A stretch of DNA of 64,000 nt from an uncultured Peptoniphilus sp. Lineage in GTDB: Bacteria; Bacillota; Clostridia; Tissierellales; Peptoniphilaceae. The stretch lies in contig NZ_CALUAA010000005.1 in the NCBI RefSeq assembly GCF_943913915.1, forward strand, positions 62,001-126,000, written 5' to 3'. Position numbers and translations under genes: made by a program. Under the pieces are notes generated by a model. It was not told the DNA's origin. It worked only from the letters and a program-made list of their open reading frames with translations, and did no database searches. Shown piece after piece: positions 33,431 through 42,314 of this stretch. The number at the start of each line of letters is the position of its first letter. The first letter of the stretch is position 1.

Positions 33431-33462
33431 ATAAGGAACCTTCTCGTTGAAGGTTCCTTATT
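33431..33462 (+). terminator. Stem-loop between M23 hydrolase and S41 protease genes
   Basis: A perfect 13-bp stem (33431-33443 with 33449-33461) has a 5-base loop but only a short T stretch. It lies just before the S41 ribosome site, so partial termination or mRNA protection is likely. Confidence 0.72.
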
Positions 33463-33477
33463 TCCATAGGAGATAAA

Positions 33478-34641
33478 ATGAAGAAAAAACATATCGCCAT
33501 TATTTTGGCCCTTTTAATCGTTACCAATCTGGCTTCGGCGACACTTGCCGTTCAATACGTCACAGGGGATGCCAAAGAAGCGGCGGCTACAAAGACTCTC
33601 GAATACTTCTTAAAGAAGAATTATCTTCGCTCAAAAGACATTACCGACGAAGATTTTAAAATCGGTCGACGTAAGGGCACGGTGGAAGCATTGAATGATC
33701 CTTACAGCCAGTACTTTACGCCTGAAGAGTATGACCGTTTTGTGGAATCCACAACCGGAGAATTTTTCGGTATCGGCGTGCAGATCGGCGCCGTTCAGGA
33801 CTCGAAACTTATTACCGTCATCGCCCCCATTAAAGGAAGCCCTGCGGAAAAGGCCGGTATCAAATCCGGCGACAAGATCGTCTCCGTTGACGGGGAAGAC
33901 TACACGGTTGAGGAGATGGAAGAAGCGGTTAAACATATTAAAGGTGACAAAGGCACCAAGGTGACCTTGGGCATTATGAAAGAAGACGGCGGCGAGGTAA
34001 AAGAAATCGAGGTCGTCCGCGACGAAATTCATATGGAATCCGTGGTGACAGGTTCCATCGGCGACATCGCTTATATCGGTCTCACTCAATTTGAAGACGA
34101 CACGTTAGAGGACTTTGAAAAAGCCTTAAATAATGCGAAGGATAAAAAAGGATTGATTCTTGATCTTCGGGGCAATCCCGGCGGCATTTTAGAAGCGGCG
34201 GTAGGCGTAAGCGATCTGCTCCTTCCGGAAGCTGACATTGTAAGTGCGAAGGATAATAAGGGAGAAGAAGTCTTTCATTACACCTCCGATGAAAAAGAGT
34301 GGACAAAACCTGTAGCGGTTTTAATCAACAGAGGAAGCGCCTCGGCGTCTGAAATCGTCGCCGGCGCCATTAAAGACAATAAGCGCGGCGAACTTATCGG
34401 CGAAAAATCCTATGGAAAGGGCGTCGTGCAAACCCTCGTGCCCTTACCCGGCGGAGGCGGCATTAAGCTTACTACCAGTGAATATTTCACGCCGTCAGGG
34501 GTAAGTATACATGAGAAAGGGATCGAACCGACGATACCGGTCGAGCTGCCCGAGAATATTAAGGGCATCGGTTTGGAATATCAAAATCAAGATACACAAC
34601 TCAAAAAAGCAGTTGAAGTCATAGAAAAGAGCGATCGTTAA
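33478..34641 (+). CDS. S41-family C-terminal processing peptidase
   Basis: 387 residues. An N-terminal signal anchor (about 5-25) is followed by a PDZ domain (about 85-175) and the S41 protease domain (about 190-350). Catalytic Ser lies in RGSASASEIVAGA near 288 and catalytic Lys in GEKSYGKGVVQ near 308. The protein is expected to be extracytoplasmic and to process or degrade exported proteins, possibly regulating the neighbouring hydrolase. The ATG follows AGGAG. Its last codons and stop form the next terminator. Confidence 0.92.
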   Translation: MKKKHIAIILALLIVTNLASATLAVQYVTGDAKEAAATKTLEYFLKKNYLRSKDITDEDFKIGRRKGTVEALNDPYSQYFTPEEYDRFVESTTGEFFGIGVQIGAVQDSKLITVIAPIKGSPAEKAGIKSGDKIVSVDGEDYTVEEMEEAVKHIKGDKGTKVTLGIMKEDGGEVKEIEVVRDEIHMESVVTGSIGDIAYIGLTQFEDDTLEDFEKALNNAKDKKGLILDLRGNPGGILEAAVGVSDLLLPEADIVSAKDNKGEEVFHYTSDEKEWTKPVAVLINRGSASASEIVAGAIKDNKRGELIGEKSYGKGVVQTLVPLPGGGGIKLTTSEYFTPSGVSIHEKGIEPTIPVELPENIKGIGLEYQNQDTQLKKAVEVIEKSDR

Positions 34642-34653
34642 GATCGCTCTTTT
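34625..34653 (+). terminator. Terminator overlapping the S41 protease stop codon
   Basis: A perfect 12-bp stem (34625-34636 with 34642-34653) ends in TTTT. The TAA stop of the protease gene (34639-34641) sits in the loop, so the C-terminal codons double as the left arm. Confidence 0.8.
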
Positions 34654-34668
34654 CATGCAGGAGGCAGT

Positions 34669-36639
34669 ATGGATTTTAAAATACATTCGGATTATAGGCC
34701 GACAGGCGATCAGCCCAAGGCCATCGACACATTGGCAAAGGGAATTCAATCAGGTATGCATCACCAGACCCTTCTCGGCGTAACGGGGAGCGGCAAGACC
34801 TTTACCATGGCCAATCTTATCGAAAAGGTTCAAAAACCGACCTTGGTCATTGCCCACAATAAGACGCTGGCCTATCAATTGGCATCTGAATTCCGCGAAT
34901 TTTTCCCGGAAAACGCCGTGGAATATTTCGTGTCTTATTACGACTACTATCAACCGGAGGCCTATGTTCCGGGGACGGACACCTTTATCGCAAAAGACGC
35001 GAGCATCAATGACGAAATCGACAAGCTTCGCCACTCCGCCACTATGGCACTTTTCGAACGACGAGACGTTATTATCGTAGCCTCCGTAAGCTGTATTTAC
35101 GGCTTAGGGGACCCGATCGATTATAAAAACCTCGTGGTCAGTCTGCGTCCCGGCATGGTTTGGGACCGCAACGAGCTTATGAGTAAACTTGTAGACATAC
35201 AGTATGTGCGAAATGACATCGATTTTTCCCGGGGAACTTTCCGCGTGCGAGGGGATGTGCTGGAGATTTTTCCGGCGGGGAATTCCGAGAAGACCATTCG
35301 CGTGGAATTTTTCGGCGATGAAATTGATCAGATTGCGGAAGTGGACGCCGTTACCGGCAGAGTAGAGAGTTACAGAAACCACGTATCAATTTTCCCGGCA
35401 TCTCACTTTGCGACGAAGCCGGAGAAAGTGGAGCGGGGAGTAAAGGCCATTCGTAAGGAACTTGAAGAGCGTCTCTTTACATTGCGAGATCAAGAAAAAT
35501 TATTGGAAGCTCAGCGTCTGGAGCAGCGCACCAATTACGATGTGGAGATGCTCGAGGAAATGGGCTTTTGCTCCGGCATCGAAAACTATACACAGCCCTT
35601 AAGCGGCAGACCCAGGGGAAGCAGACCCTATACCCTAATCGACTATTTCCCCGAGGACTTTATGACGATTATCGACGAATCCCATGCCACCGTTCCTCAA
35701 ATCCGCGGCATGTTTAACGGTGACAGGGCGCGGAAACAGACTCTCGTAGACTACGGGTTCCGATTGCCTTCGGCTCTCGATAACCGTCCTTTACGCTTTG
35801 AGGAATTTGAAGAGCTTCAAAATCAGGTGGTCTATGTATCGGCAACCCCCGGCCCTTATGAAGAAGAGCACGAGGAGCAGCGAATTGAACAGATTATTCG
35901 CCCTACGGGCCTGGTAGACCCGAAGATTACCGTGGTGCCGACGAAGAATCAGATCGACCATTTAACCGAGCAAATTAACGGCGTCAAAGAAAAAGGCATG
36001 CGCACTTTGGTGACCACGCTGACGAAGCGGATGGCGGAAGACTTGACGAAGTATTTCAAAGATATCGGATATAAAGTGGCCTATCTTCACTCCGATGTCC
36101 AGACCATCGAACGTATGGAAATTATTCGGGATCTTCGCTTGGGGAAATACGACGTTCTTGTGGGAATCAACCTTCTGCGAGAAGGGCTGGATATTCCCGA
36201 AGTGGGCCTTGTGGCAATTCTAGATGCGGATAAAGAAGGGTTCCTCCGCTCGGAGACTTCCCTTATTCAAACGGCGGGCAGGGCCGCCCGAAATGCGGAG
36301 GGCTACGTCATCATGTATGCCGATACCATAACGGGCTCCATGCAGCGGACTATTGATGAGACCGAACGCCGCCGAAGAATCCAAATGGCATACAATAAAG
36401 AGCATCATATTACGCCGAAATCCATCATTAAAGGTATTCGCAACGTCATCGAAAATACGGTGGCTGCCGAGGAAGAGGTGGACTTCGGAGAGGAATTTTC
36501 CACCGACGAAATCGTCGCCATGTTACAAAATCTGGAGACGGAAATGTTCAAATCGGCAGAAAAATTGGATTTCGAGCGAGCCGCCAATATTCGTGATCAG
36601 ATAACGGAATTAAAAGAGCAATATAAAATTAAAGATTAG
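34669..36639 (+). CDS. uvrB: Excinuclease ABC subunit B
   Basis: 656 residues, full length. UvrB is the DNA-damage verification helicase of nucleotide excision repair. Visible features are Walker A GVTGSGKT near 38-45, the beta-hairpin [12 protein letters not shown] near 91-102, DESHA near 338, helicase motif VI with QTAGRAARN near 536, and the UVR domain at the C-terminus (about 620-655) that binds UvrC. The ATG follows AGGAGG. uvrA follows at 11 bases. Confidence 0.96.
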   Translation: MDFKIHSDYRPTGDQPKAIDTLAKGIQSGMHHQTLLGVTGSGKTFTMANLIEKVQKPTLVIAHNKTLAYQLASEFREFFPENAVEYFVSYYDYYQPEAYVPGTDTFIAKDASINDEIDKLRHSATMALFERRDVIIVASVSCIYGLGDPIDYKNLVVSLRPGMVWDRNELMSKLVDIQYVRNDIDFSRGTFRVRGDVLEIFPAGNSEKTIRVEFFGDEIDQIAEVDAVTGRVESYRNHVSIFPASHFATKPEKVERGVKAIRKELEERLFTLRDQEKLLEAQRLEQRTNYDVEMLEEMGFCSGIENYTQPLSGRPRGSRPYTLIDYFPEDFMTIIDESHATVPQIRGMFNGDRARKQTLVDYGFRLPSALDNRPLRFEEFEELQNQVVYVSATPGPYEEEHEEQRIEQIIRPTGLVDPKITVVPTKNQIDHLTEQINGVKEKGMRTLVTTLTKRMAEDLTKYFKDIGYKVAYLHSDVQTIERMEIIRDLRLGKYDVLVGINLLREGLDIPEVGLVAILDADKEGFLRSETSLIQTAGRAARNAEGYVIMYADTITGSMQRTIDETERRRRIQMAYNKEHHITPKSIIKGIRNVIENTVAAEEEVDFGEEFSTDEIVAMLQNLETEMFKSAEKLDFERAANIRDQITELKEQYKIKD

Positions 36640-36650
36640 AAAGGAACCGG

Positions 36651-39479
36651 ATGAATCAAACATTAGAACGCGCTATTCATATTCACGGTGCCCGTCAACA
36701 TAATTTAAAAAATTTAGACGTGTACATTCCGAGAAATAAAATGACCGTCATTACCGGTCTTTCAGGTTCGGGCAAGAGTTCCCTTGCCTTCGATACGATT
36801 TACGCAGAAGGCCAGCGACGGTATGTAGAAAGTCTATCGTCCTACGCCCGTCAATTCTTAGGGCAGATGGATAAGCCTGATGTGGACTATATCGAGGGCA
36901 TGAGCCCGGCCATCGCCATTGATCAGAAAACCACATCGAAGAACCCCCGTTCCACTGTGGGGACGGTGACGGAAGTTTACGATTATATCCGCTTGCTCTA
37001 CGCTCGCGTGGCGAAGCCTTATTGTCCGGTGTGCGGACGTCAAATCGAAGCCTATGCGGAAGATCAGATCGTGGATAAGATTTTAGAAATGGAAGAAGGC
37101 ACCCGCTTCCAACTATTGGCGCCTGTCGTGCGTCAGAGGAAGGGGCAACATAAAAAGTTGTTGGCTCGCATCCGCAAAGAGGGCTATCTACGGATGATTA
37201 TCGACGGGGAAATGCACCACGCCGATGAAGAGATCGAGCTTGAAAAAAACAAAGTTCACGATATTTTTATCGTTGTAGACAGGATTATTATTCGTGAGGG
37301 TATCGACACGCGCCTCACGGACAGCATTGAGACGGCCCTTGAAATTTCAGGTTCTACGGTGATCGTGGATACGCTGGACGGGGAATATAAGCTTTACTCT
37401 ACAAGCTACGCCTGTCCTGAACACGATATCGCCATCGAGCCTGCCACACCTCGCTCCTTCTCTTTTAACACGCCCATGGGCGCCTGCCCGACATGTAAGG
37501 GCCTCGGGAGCAGCAGACGTGCCGATCCCGATCTCATTATCCCCAATAAAGAGCTTTCCATCGACGAGGGTGCCATTTCCTGTTACGGCACCTCCGACGG
37601 AACCTATTATAAGGAAATCATCAATCAAATTGCGGCACGTCACGGCTTTTCCACGAAAGAGCCCATAAAAAATGCACCGAAAGAAATGATCGACGAGCTC
37701 ATGAACGGCACGAAGAAACCGCTGAAGTTTACCTTTCAATCTCATTTTAGAGGCAAGAAAGAATATAATGGCCACTTCGAGGGGATTTTGGAGAATCTGA
37801 ATCGTCGCTATACGGAAAGCGCCAGCGATCGCACTATGGAGCGCATCGAGCCTTTTATGGCGGATATTCCCTGCCCGGAATGCCACGGCGCCCGATTGAA
37901 AATGGAATCCCTCGTCTTTAAGCTGGGGGGTAAAAACATTTATGAATCTACGCTATTGGCAGTTAGCGACGCCATCGATTTTTTCGACAGCTTGGAGCTC
38001 AGCGAAATGGATCAAAACATCGCACGGCAAATCTTAAAGGAAATTCACGAGCGACTATCTTTCTTAATTCAAGTAGGCCTCGGCTATCTGACACTGGCGC
38101 GCATGGCGGGAACCCTTTCAGGCGGAGAAGCTCAGCGTATTCGCTTGGCCACGCAAATCGGAAGCGCTCTTGTAGGTGTTACCTATGTGCTGGACGAGCC
38201 TTCCATCGGGCTCCATCAAAAAGACAATGCTATGCTCTTAAAATCTCTTCGCAATCTAACGGAAATCGGCAATACCCTCATCGTCGTTGAACACGACGAA
38301 GAGACCATGCGGGAAGCCGATGAAATTTTAGACATCGGCCCCGGCGCCGGGGTTCACGGCGGCCACATTGTCGCCCAGGGATCTTACGATGATATTATTA
38401 AAGTTGATGACTCCATCACCGGACAATATCTCTCCGGCAAAAAGAAAATCGAGGTTCCCGAAGAGCGTCGTCCTTACTCCGGCGATTCTCTCGTGATAAA
38501 GGGAGCGGCTGAAAATAATTTAAAAGATGTAGATGTTGAATTTCCACTTCGTCAATTTATTTGTGTTACCGGCGTATCCGGTTCGGGGAAGAGCTCTCTT
38601 GTAAACGAAATCCTTAAAAAGGCCGTAGAGCAGAAAGTAAATCGCAGCAAAGTGCGACCGGGAAAATACAAATCCATCGAGGGGCTCGAGCATGTAGACA
38701 AGATCGTCTCCATCGATCAAAGCCCTATCGGTCGCACACCCCGCTCCAATCCGGCGACCTACACCGGCACTTTTGACTTGATTCGAGATGTCTTTGCCCA
38801 AACGAACGAGGCGAAGATCAGAGGGTATGAGAAGGGCCGCTTTTCTTTTAACGTAAAAGGCGGTCGATGTGAAGCCTGCAAGGGTGACGGTATCTTAAAA
38901 GTGGAGATGCACTTCTTACCCGACGTGTACGTTCCCTGCGAGGTATGTGGCGGAAAGCGCTATAATCGGGAGACCCTTCAGGTGAAATTTAAAGGCAAAA
39001 ATATTGCCGATGTCTTGGATATGACAGTGGATCAGGCTGCGGAATTTTTCGAGAACCATCCGCGAATCCTACGAAAGATTACTACACTCCAACACGTAGG
39101 TCTCGGCTATATTAAGCTGGGTCAGCCCTCCACTCAGCTTTCCGGCGGGGAGGCTCAGCGAATCAAGCTCGCCACGGAACTCTCCAAGAGGGGCACGGGA
39201 AACACGCTCTATATTTTAGACGAGCCTACGACGGGCCTTCACACAGAAGACATTCGAAAGCTGGTTCACGTACTTCAGGAGCTCGTTGATCGAGAAAACA
39301 CCGTCGTCGTCATTGAACACAATCTGGATGTTATCAAGGTAGCGGATCATATTATCGACTTAGGGCCCGACGGAGGCGACGGTGGCGGCACCGTTGTCGC
39401 GACAGGACGGCCGGAAGAAGTGGCGAAAGTGGAGGGAAGCTATACAGGAGATTATCTGAAGGAAATTCTAAAGGGATAG
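36651..39479 (+). CDS. uvrA: Excinuclease ABC subunit A
   Basis: 942 residues. UvrA is the dimeric ATPase that finds bulky DNA lesions. Two ABC modules are present: Walker A GLSGSGKS near 35-42 and GVSGSGKS near 642; signatures LSGGEAQR near 487 and 828. The C-terminal zinc module CEAC...CEVCGG is intact (near 742-768). In the first zinc module the leading pair reads CPEH, so a His replaces the second Cys of the usual CxxC; ACPTC follows normally. Zinc could be held by Cys3His. The ATG follows AAAGGA. Confidence 0.96.
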   Translation: MNQTLERAIHIHGARQHNLKNLDVYIPRNKMTVITGLSGSGKSSLAFDTIYAEGQRRYVESLSSYARQFLGQMDKPDVDYIEGMSPAIAIDQKTTSKNPRSTVGTVTEVYDYIRLLYARVAKPYCPVCGRQIEAYAEDQIVDKILEMEEGTRFQLLAPVVRQRKGQHKKLLARIRKEGYLRMIIDGEMHHADEEIELEKNKVHDIFIVVDRIIIREGIDTRLTDSIETALEISGSTVIVDTLDGEYKLYSTSYACPEHDIAIEPATPRSFSFNTPMGACPTCKGLGSSRRADPDLIIPNKELSIDEGAISCYGTSDGTYYKEIINQIAARHGFSTKEPIKNAPKEMIDELMNGTKKPLKFTFQSHFRGKKEYNGHFEGILENLNRRYTESASDRTMERIEPFMADIPCPECHGARLKMESLVFKLGGKNIYESTLLAVSDAIDFFDSLELSEMDQNIARQILKEIHERLSFLIQVGLGYLTLARMAGTLSGGEAQRIRLATQIGSALVGVTYVLDEPSIGLHQKDNAMLLKSLRNLTEIGNTLIVVEHDEETMREADEILDIGPGAGVHGGHIVAQGSYDDIIKVDDSITGQYLSGKKKIEVPEERRPYSGDSLVIKGAAENNLKDVDVEFPLRQFICVTGVSGSGKSSLVNEILKKAVEQKVNRSKVRPGKYKSIEGLEHVDKIVSIDQSPIGRTPRSNPATYTGTFDLIRDVFAQTNEAKIRGYEKGRFSFNVKGGRCEACKGDGILKVEMHFLPDVYVPCEVCGGKRYNRETLQVKFKGKNIADVLDMTVDQAAEFFENHPRILRKITTLQHVGLGYIKLGQPSTQLSGGEAQRIKLATELSKRGTGNTLYILDEPTTGLHTEDIRKLVHVLQELVDRENTVVVIEHNLDVIKVADHIIDLGPDGGDGGGTVVATGRPEEVAKVEGSYTGDYLKEILKG

Positions 39480-39499
39480 AGAAACGCCGTTTCTCATTT
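39479..39499 (+). terminator. Terminator after uvrA
   Basis: A 7-bp stem (39479-39485 with 39489-39495) and 3-base loop is followed by ATTTT. It begins at the last base of the uvrA stop codon. Weak to moderate. Confidence 0.55.
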
Positions 39500-39513
39500 T
39501 CCCTCTCATTTTC

Positions 39514-39542
39514 TTGTAGATTTTAGCACGGTATAGTATAAT
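39514..39542 (+). promoter_or_regulatory. Promoter of the amino acid importer operon
   Basis: TTGTAG (39514-39519), a 17-base spacer and TATAAT (39537-39542). The predicted start near 39549 leaves a leader of about 164 nt before the binding-protein ATG. Confidence 0.75.
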
Positions 39543-39575
39543 TCAAAAAAGCCAAAAATAAGAGAGAGGAGGACT

Positions 39576-39696
39576 TCAACTTGAATACCATAACATTCAG
39601 CCGCCGTCGGATAACCGAGGCTACAGACACAAAAAGTCTCGGCGCCGACATAATGAGACAGATATAAGTATCAGATCGTATACGTATTCAAGTTGA
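39576..39696 (+). promoter_or_regulatory. Structured leader with 13-bp inverted repeat before the amino acid importer
   Basis: Perfect 13-base arms at 39576-39588 and 39684-39696 can pair around the leader ORF. Inside, GTCGG (39606-39610) can pair with CCGAC (39645-39649) and CCGAG (39615-39619) with CTCGG (39638-39642), giving a nested long hairpin. The left arm covers the leader ORF start; the right arm touches the binding-protein ribosome site (AGGAGG 39696-39701). This looks like a translation-coupled attenuator. Confidence 0.65.
39581..39667 (+). CDS. Putative 28-residue regulatory leader peptide
   Basis: A short ORF starting at TTG 39581, eight bases after a perfect AGGAGG (39567-39572), and ending TAA at 39665-39667. 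It encodes 28 residues with three consecutive arginine codons, CGC CGT CGG, at codons 8-10, another Arg at codon 26 and three Thr within codons 3-17. It lies between the importer promoter and the binding-protein gene, inside the inverted-repeat structure. By analogy with amino acid leader peptides, ribosome stalling at the Arg run could change leader folding; that mechanism is inferred. Confidence 0.5.
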   Translation: MNTITFSRRRITEATDTKSLGADIMRQI

Positions 39697-39712
39697 GGAG
39701 GAATAAAATAAA

Positions 39713-40636
39713 ATGAAAAAATGGACAATCGTAAGTTTAATCGTCGCTGTATTCGCCTTCGCCCTCGTCGGCTGCGGCGGAAATCAGGGAGCAAACACCG
39801 CCGCAAATAATAGCGCAAACAATACAGCCGGCGCCAATGGAAACAAAGCGGATTTCGTAGCGGAAGAAGTTAAAGCTGACCAAGCGGCTATCGACGCTGC
39901 GGTAAAGGAAATTAAGGATAAGGGCAAACTCGTCCTCGCCACTTCTGCCGACTACCCGCCCTACGAATGGCACTTAATGAAAGACGGCAAAGATGAAATC
40001 GTCGGTTTCGACATCGAAATTGCAAAAGCCATCGCCGATTCCCTGGGCGTGGAACTTGAAATCAAAGACTTGGATTTCGACGGTATCATCCCGAGTCTTA
40101 CCTCCGGTCAAGCGGATATCGCTGTTGCCGGCTTATCGGCTACCCCCGAACGGTTAAACGCTGTCAACATGACCTCTCCCTACTATCAAAACGAACAAGT
40201 GATCATCGTTCCCAAGGATAAAGCGGAAAACTATAAAACCATGGAAGACTTTGCGGGCCTCACCGTAGGGGCTCAAACGGGATCGTTACAAGAAGCTACC
40301 ATTCAGGAAAACTTCCCGAAAGATGTCAATCTTAAGAGCCTTCCGAAGCTTAACAATCTGGTACTTGAAGTTAAAAACGGTACAGCCGATGCCCTCGTTA
40401 TCTCCAAGAGCGCCGGACACCAATATGCTAAACAATTCCCCGAACTCGAGGTTCTCGATGTAGGGATTCCCGAAGAACCGGGCGTCTGCGTAGCACTTAA
40501 AAAAGGAAACGACGGCTTGACCGCTTACATCGATCAAGAACTTAAGAAAATGATCGAAGAAGGCAAAGTAGACGAGTGGATCGCTCAATACGAAAAATTA
40601 AGCGATGAAACTGCAGGCGTAGAAGACGCTCAATAA
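39713..40636 (+). CDS. Polar amino acid ABC importer substrate-binding lipoprotein
   Basis: 307 residues. A lipoprotein signal ends in LVGC (Cys near residue 21), followed by an Asn/Ala-rich linker (about 25-45) and an SBP_bac_3 domain. Family segments are visible: LVLATSADYPPYEW near 77-90, IVGFDIEIAKAIA near 99-111, and TSGQADIAVAGLSATPERL near 131-149 including the ligand-binding Arg. It delivers a polar or charged amino acid to the permease/ATPase encoded next. Arginine is suggested only by the leader peptide. A strong hairpin separates it from the permease gene. Confidence 0.9.
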   Translation: MKKWTIVSLIVAVFAFALVGCGGNQGANTAANNSANNTAGANGNKADFVAEEVKADQAAIDAAVKEIKDKGKLVLATSADYPPYEWHLMKDGKDEIVGFDIEIAKAIADSLGVELEIKDLDFDGIIPSLTSGQADIAVAGLSATPERLNAVNMTSPYYQNEQVIIVPKDKAENYKTMEDFAGLTVGAQTGSLQEATIQENFPKDVNLKSLPKLNNLVLEVKNGTADALVISKSAGHQYAKQFPELEVLDVGIPEEPGVCVALKKGNDGLTAYIDQELKKMIEEGKVDEWIAQYEKLSDETAGVEDAQ

Positions 40637-40653
40637 TATTCGTAGTTAGTAAG

Positions 40654-40683
40654 AAAAACTGTTTCCTCGGGAAACAGTTTTTT
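40654..40683 (+). terminator. Attenuator between binding-protein and permease genes
   Basis: A perfect 13-bp stem (40654-40666 with 40670-40682), 3-base loop and T run. It should end most transcripts after the binding-protein gene, giving the usual excess of that subunit. Confidence 0.85.
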
Positions 40684-40699
40684 CAATCGAGGAGGAGTT

Positions 40700-41386
40700 A
40701 TGAACTTATTGAAATCTTGGTTCGCGTTTCTGGGGAAATGGGGACCAATGTATGCCGAAGGAACGCTGGTAACGCTAAAAGTATCCTTCTTCGGCGTGCT
40801 CATCGGTTTTGCCTTAGGGATAATTGTCGCTTTGATGCGCAACTCGAAGATAAAACCCCTGGAAGTACTTTCTAAAATTTACGTACAGGTTCTGAGGGGC
40901 ACACCATTGCTCGTACAAGTAACCATCGCCTACTACGGCTTTGCCACCGTTGTTCCCGAACAGTTTAACTACTTAAAACAGCCACTGATACTGTCTATGG
41001 TTGCTGTGTGCATGAACTCTTCGGCTTATGTATCGGAGATTATTCGCGGCGGTATTAACGCAGTGGATCGTGGTCAAAGTGAAGCGGCCGCCTCTCTCGG
41101 CATGAAAAAGGGCCAAATAATGCGCCACATTATTTTGCCCCAAGCCATTAAAACCGTATTGCCCGCCCTCGGGAATGAATTTGTCACCTTAATCAAAGAG
41201 TCGGCCATTCTTTCCGTCGTCGGCGTAGGCGATATTATGTACCAGGCAAAAGTTGCAGGCGGGGCGACCTATCTGCCCTTTATGCCCTATGTAACATCGG
41301 CATTGATTTATCTGGTTCTCGTAACCGTTCTTTCCAAAGTTGTCGATACATTCGAAAGGAGGATGGCGACCGGTGATACTCATTAA
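40700..41386 (+). CDS. Amino acid ABC importer permease (HisM/GlnP family)
   Basis: 228 residues with about five membrane helices. It has an N-terminal TLxVSF motif near 22-30, RGTPLLVQV near 65-73, and the EAA-loop region [25 protein letters not shown] near 126-150 that contacts the ATPase. The ATG follows AGGAGG. It overlaps the ATPase gene by 14 bases. Confidence 0.92.
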   Translation: MNLLKSWFAFLGKWGPMYAEGTLVTLKVSFFGVLIGFALGIIVALMRNSKIKPLEVLSKIYVQVLRGTPLLVQVTIAYYGFATVVPEQFNYLKQPLILSMVAVCMNSSAYVSEIIRGGINAVDRGQSEAAASLGMKKGQIMRHIILPQAIKTVLPALGNEFVTLIKESAILSVVGVGDIMYQAKVAGGATYLPFMPYVTSALIYLVLVTVLSKVVDTFERRMATGDTH

Positions 41387-42095
41387 CAATCTTACAAAAA
41401 GCTTCGGAAACAATCACGTTTTAAAAGGTATTTCTACTGAAATTAAAGACGGAGAAGTGGTCGTTGTCATCGGCCCCTCCGGCTCCGGTAAATCCACCTT
41501 CTTACGTTGTCTGAATCGCTTGGAAGAAGCCGACGGCGGCGAAATTATTTTCGAAGGAATGGATGTCAACAAGAAAGATACCAATATTGAAAAAGTGCGG
41601 GAAGATATGGGTATGGTATTCCAATCCTTCAACCTCTTTCCTCACAAAACCGTTTTGGAAAACATCACCATGGCCCCGGTTCTCGTAAAAGGAGAGGACA
41701 AGAAAAAGGCTGAAGAACACGCAGTGAAACTTTTAGAACGTGTGGGCCTTGCCGACAAAAAAGACGCCTATCCCAATCAGCTCTCAGGCGGTCAAAAACA
41801 ACGGATCGCCATCGTGCGCGCCCTGGCCATGAACCCCTCGGTGATGCTATTTGACGAACCTACATCAGCCCTGGATCCGGAAATGGTCGGCGAAGTACTG
41901 GATGTTATGCAGCAGCTTGCCAAAGAGGGAATGACCATGGTGGTCGTTACACACGAAATGGGCTTTGCGAGAGAAGTGGGCGACCGTATTCTCTTCCTCG
42001 ACGAAGGACTCCTTGTAGAAGAGGGAACCCCCGATGAAGTCTTTAACCATCCGAAAGAAGAGCGGACACAATCCTTCTTAAACATAGTACTATAA
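41373..42095 (+). CDS. Amino acid ABC importer ATP-binding protein (GlnQ/HisP family)
   Basis: 240 residues. Walker A GPSGSGKS near 34-41, Q-loop [11 protein letters not shown] near 80-90, signature LSGGQKQR near 132-139, Walker [16 protein letters not shown] near 150-164 and the His-switch VTHEM near 191. I chose GTG 41373 because AAAGGAGG lies just upstream and it starts the conserved domain. Confidence 0.92.
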   Translation: MILINNLTKSFGNNHVLKGISTEIKDGEVVVVIGPSGSGKSTFLRCLNRLEEADGGEIIFEGMDVNKKDTNIEKVREDMGMVFQSFNLFPHKTVLENITMAPVLVKGEDKKKAEEHAVKLLERVGLADKKDAYPNQLSGGQKQRIAIVRALAMNPSVMLFDEPTSALDPEMVGEVLDVMQQLAKEGMTMVVVTHEMGFAREVGDRILFLDEGLLVEEGTPDEVFNHPKEERTQSFLNIVL

Positions 42096-42099
42096 AAAT

Positions 42100-42120
42100 C
42101 GCCCTGCGGGGCGTTTTTTT
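42100..42120 (+). terminator. Terminator of the amino acid importer operon
   Basis: CGCCC and GGGCG pair around TGCG (42100-42113), followed by seven T. Confidence 0.88.
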
Positions 42121-42314
42121 ATTGAGCATCATCTCATAAAACATGGTGCATATCGAATGGACTGAGATTTTCAAATCCCTAAAAAATAGATAGACTATAG
42201 AAACTTTCTATTCAATGCGAGAGCTCTTTATATGAATCTTTCGTCATGATAAGATACATCTAATGAAATAAAGTAGCGGAGCTATTTTGTTTCGAATATA
42301 CAAGGAGGTTTCAG

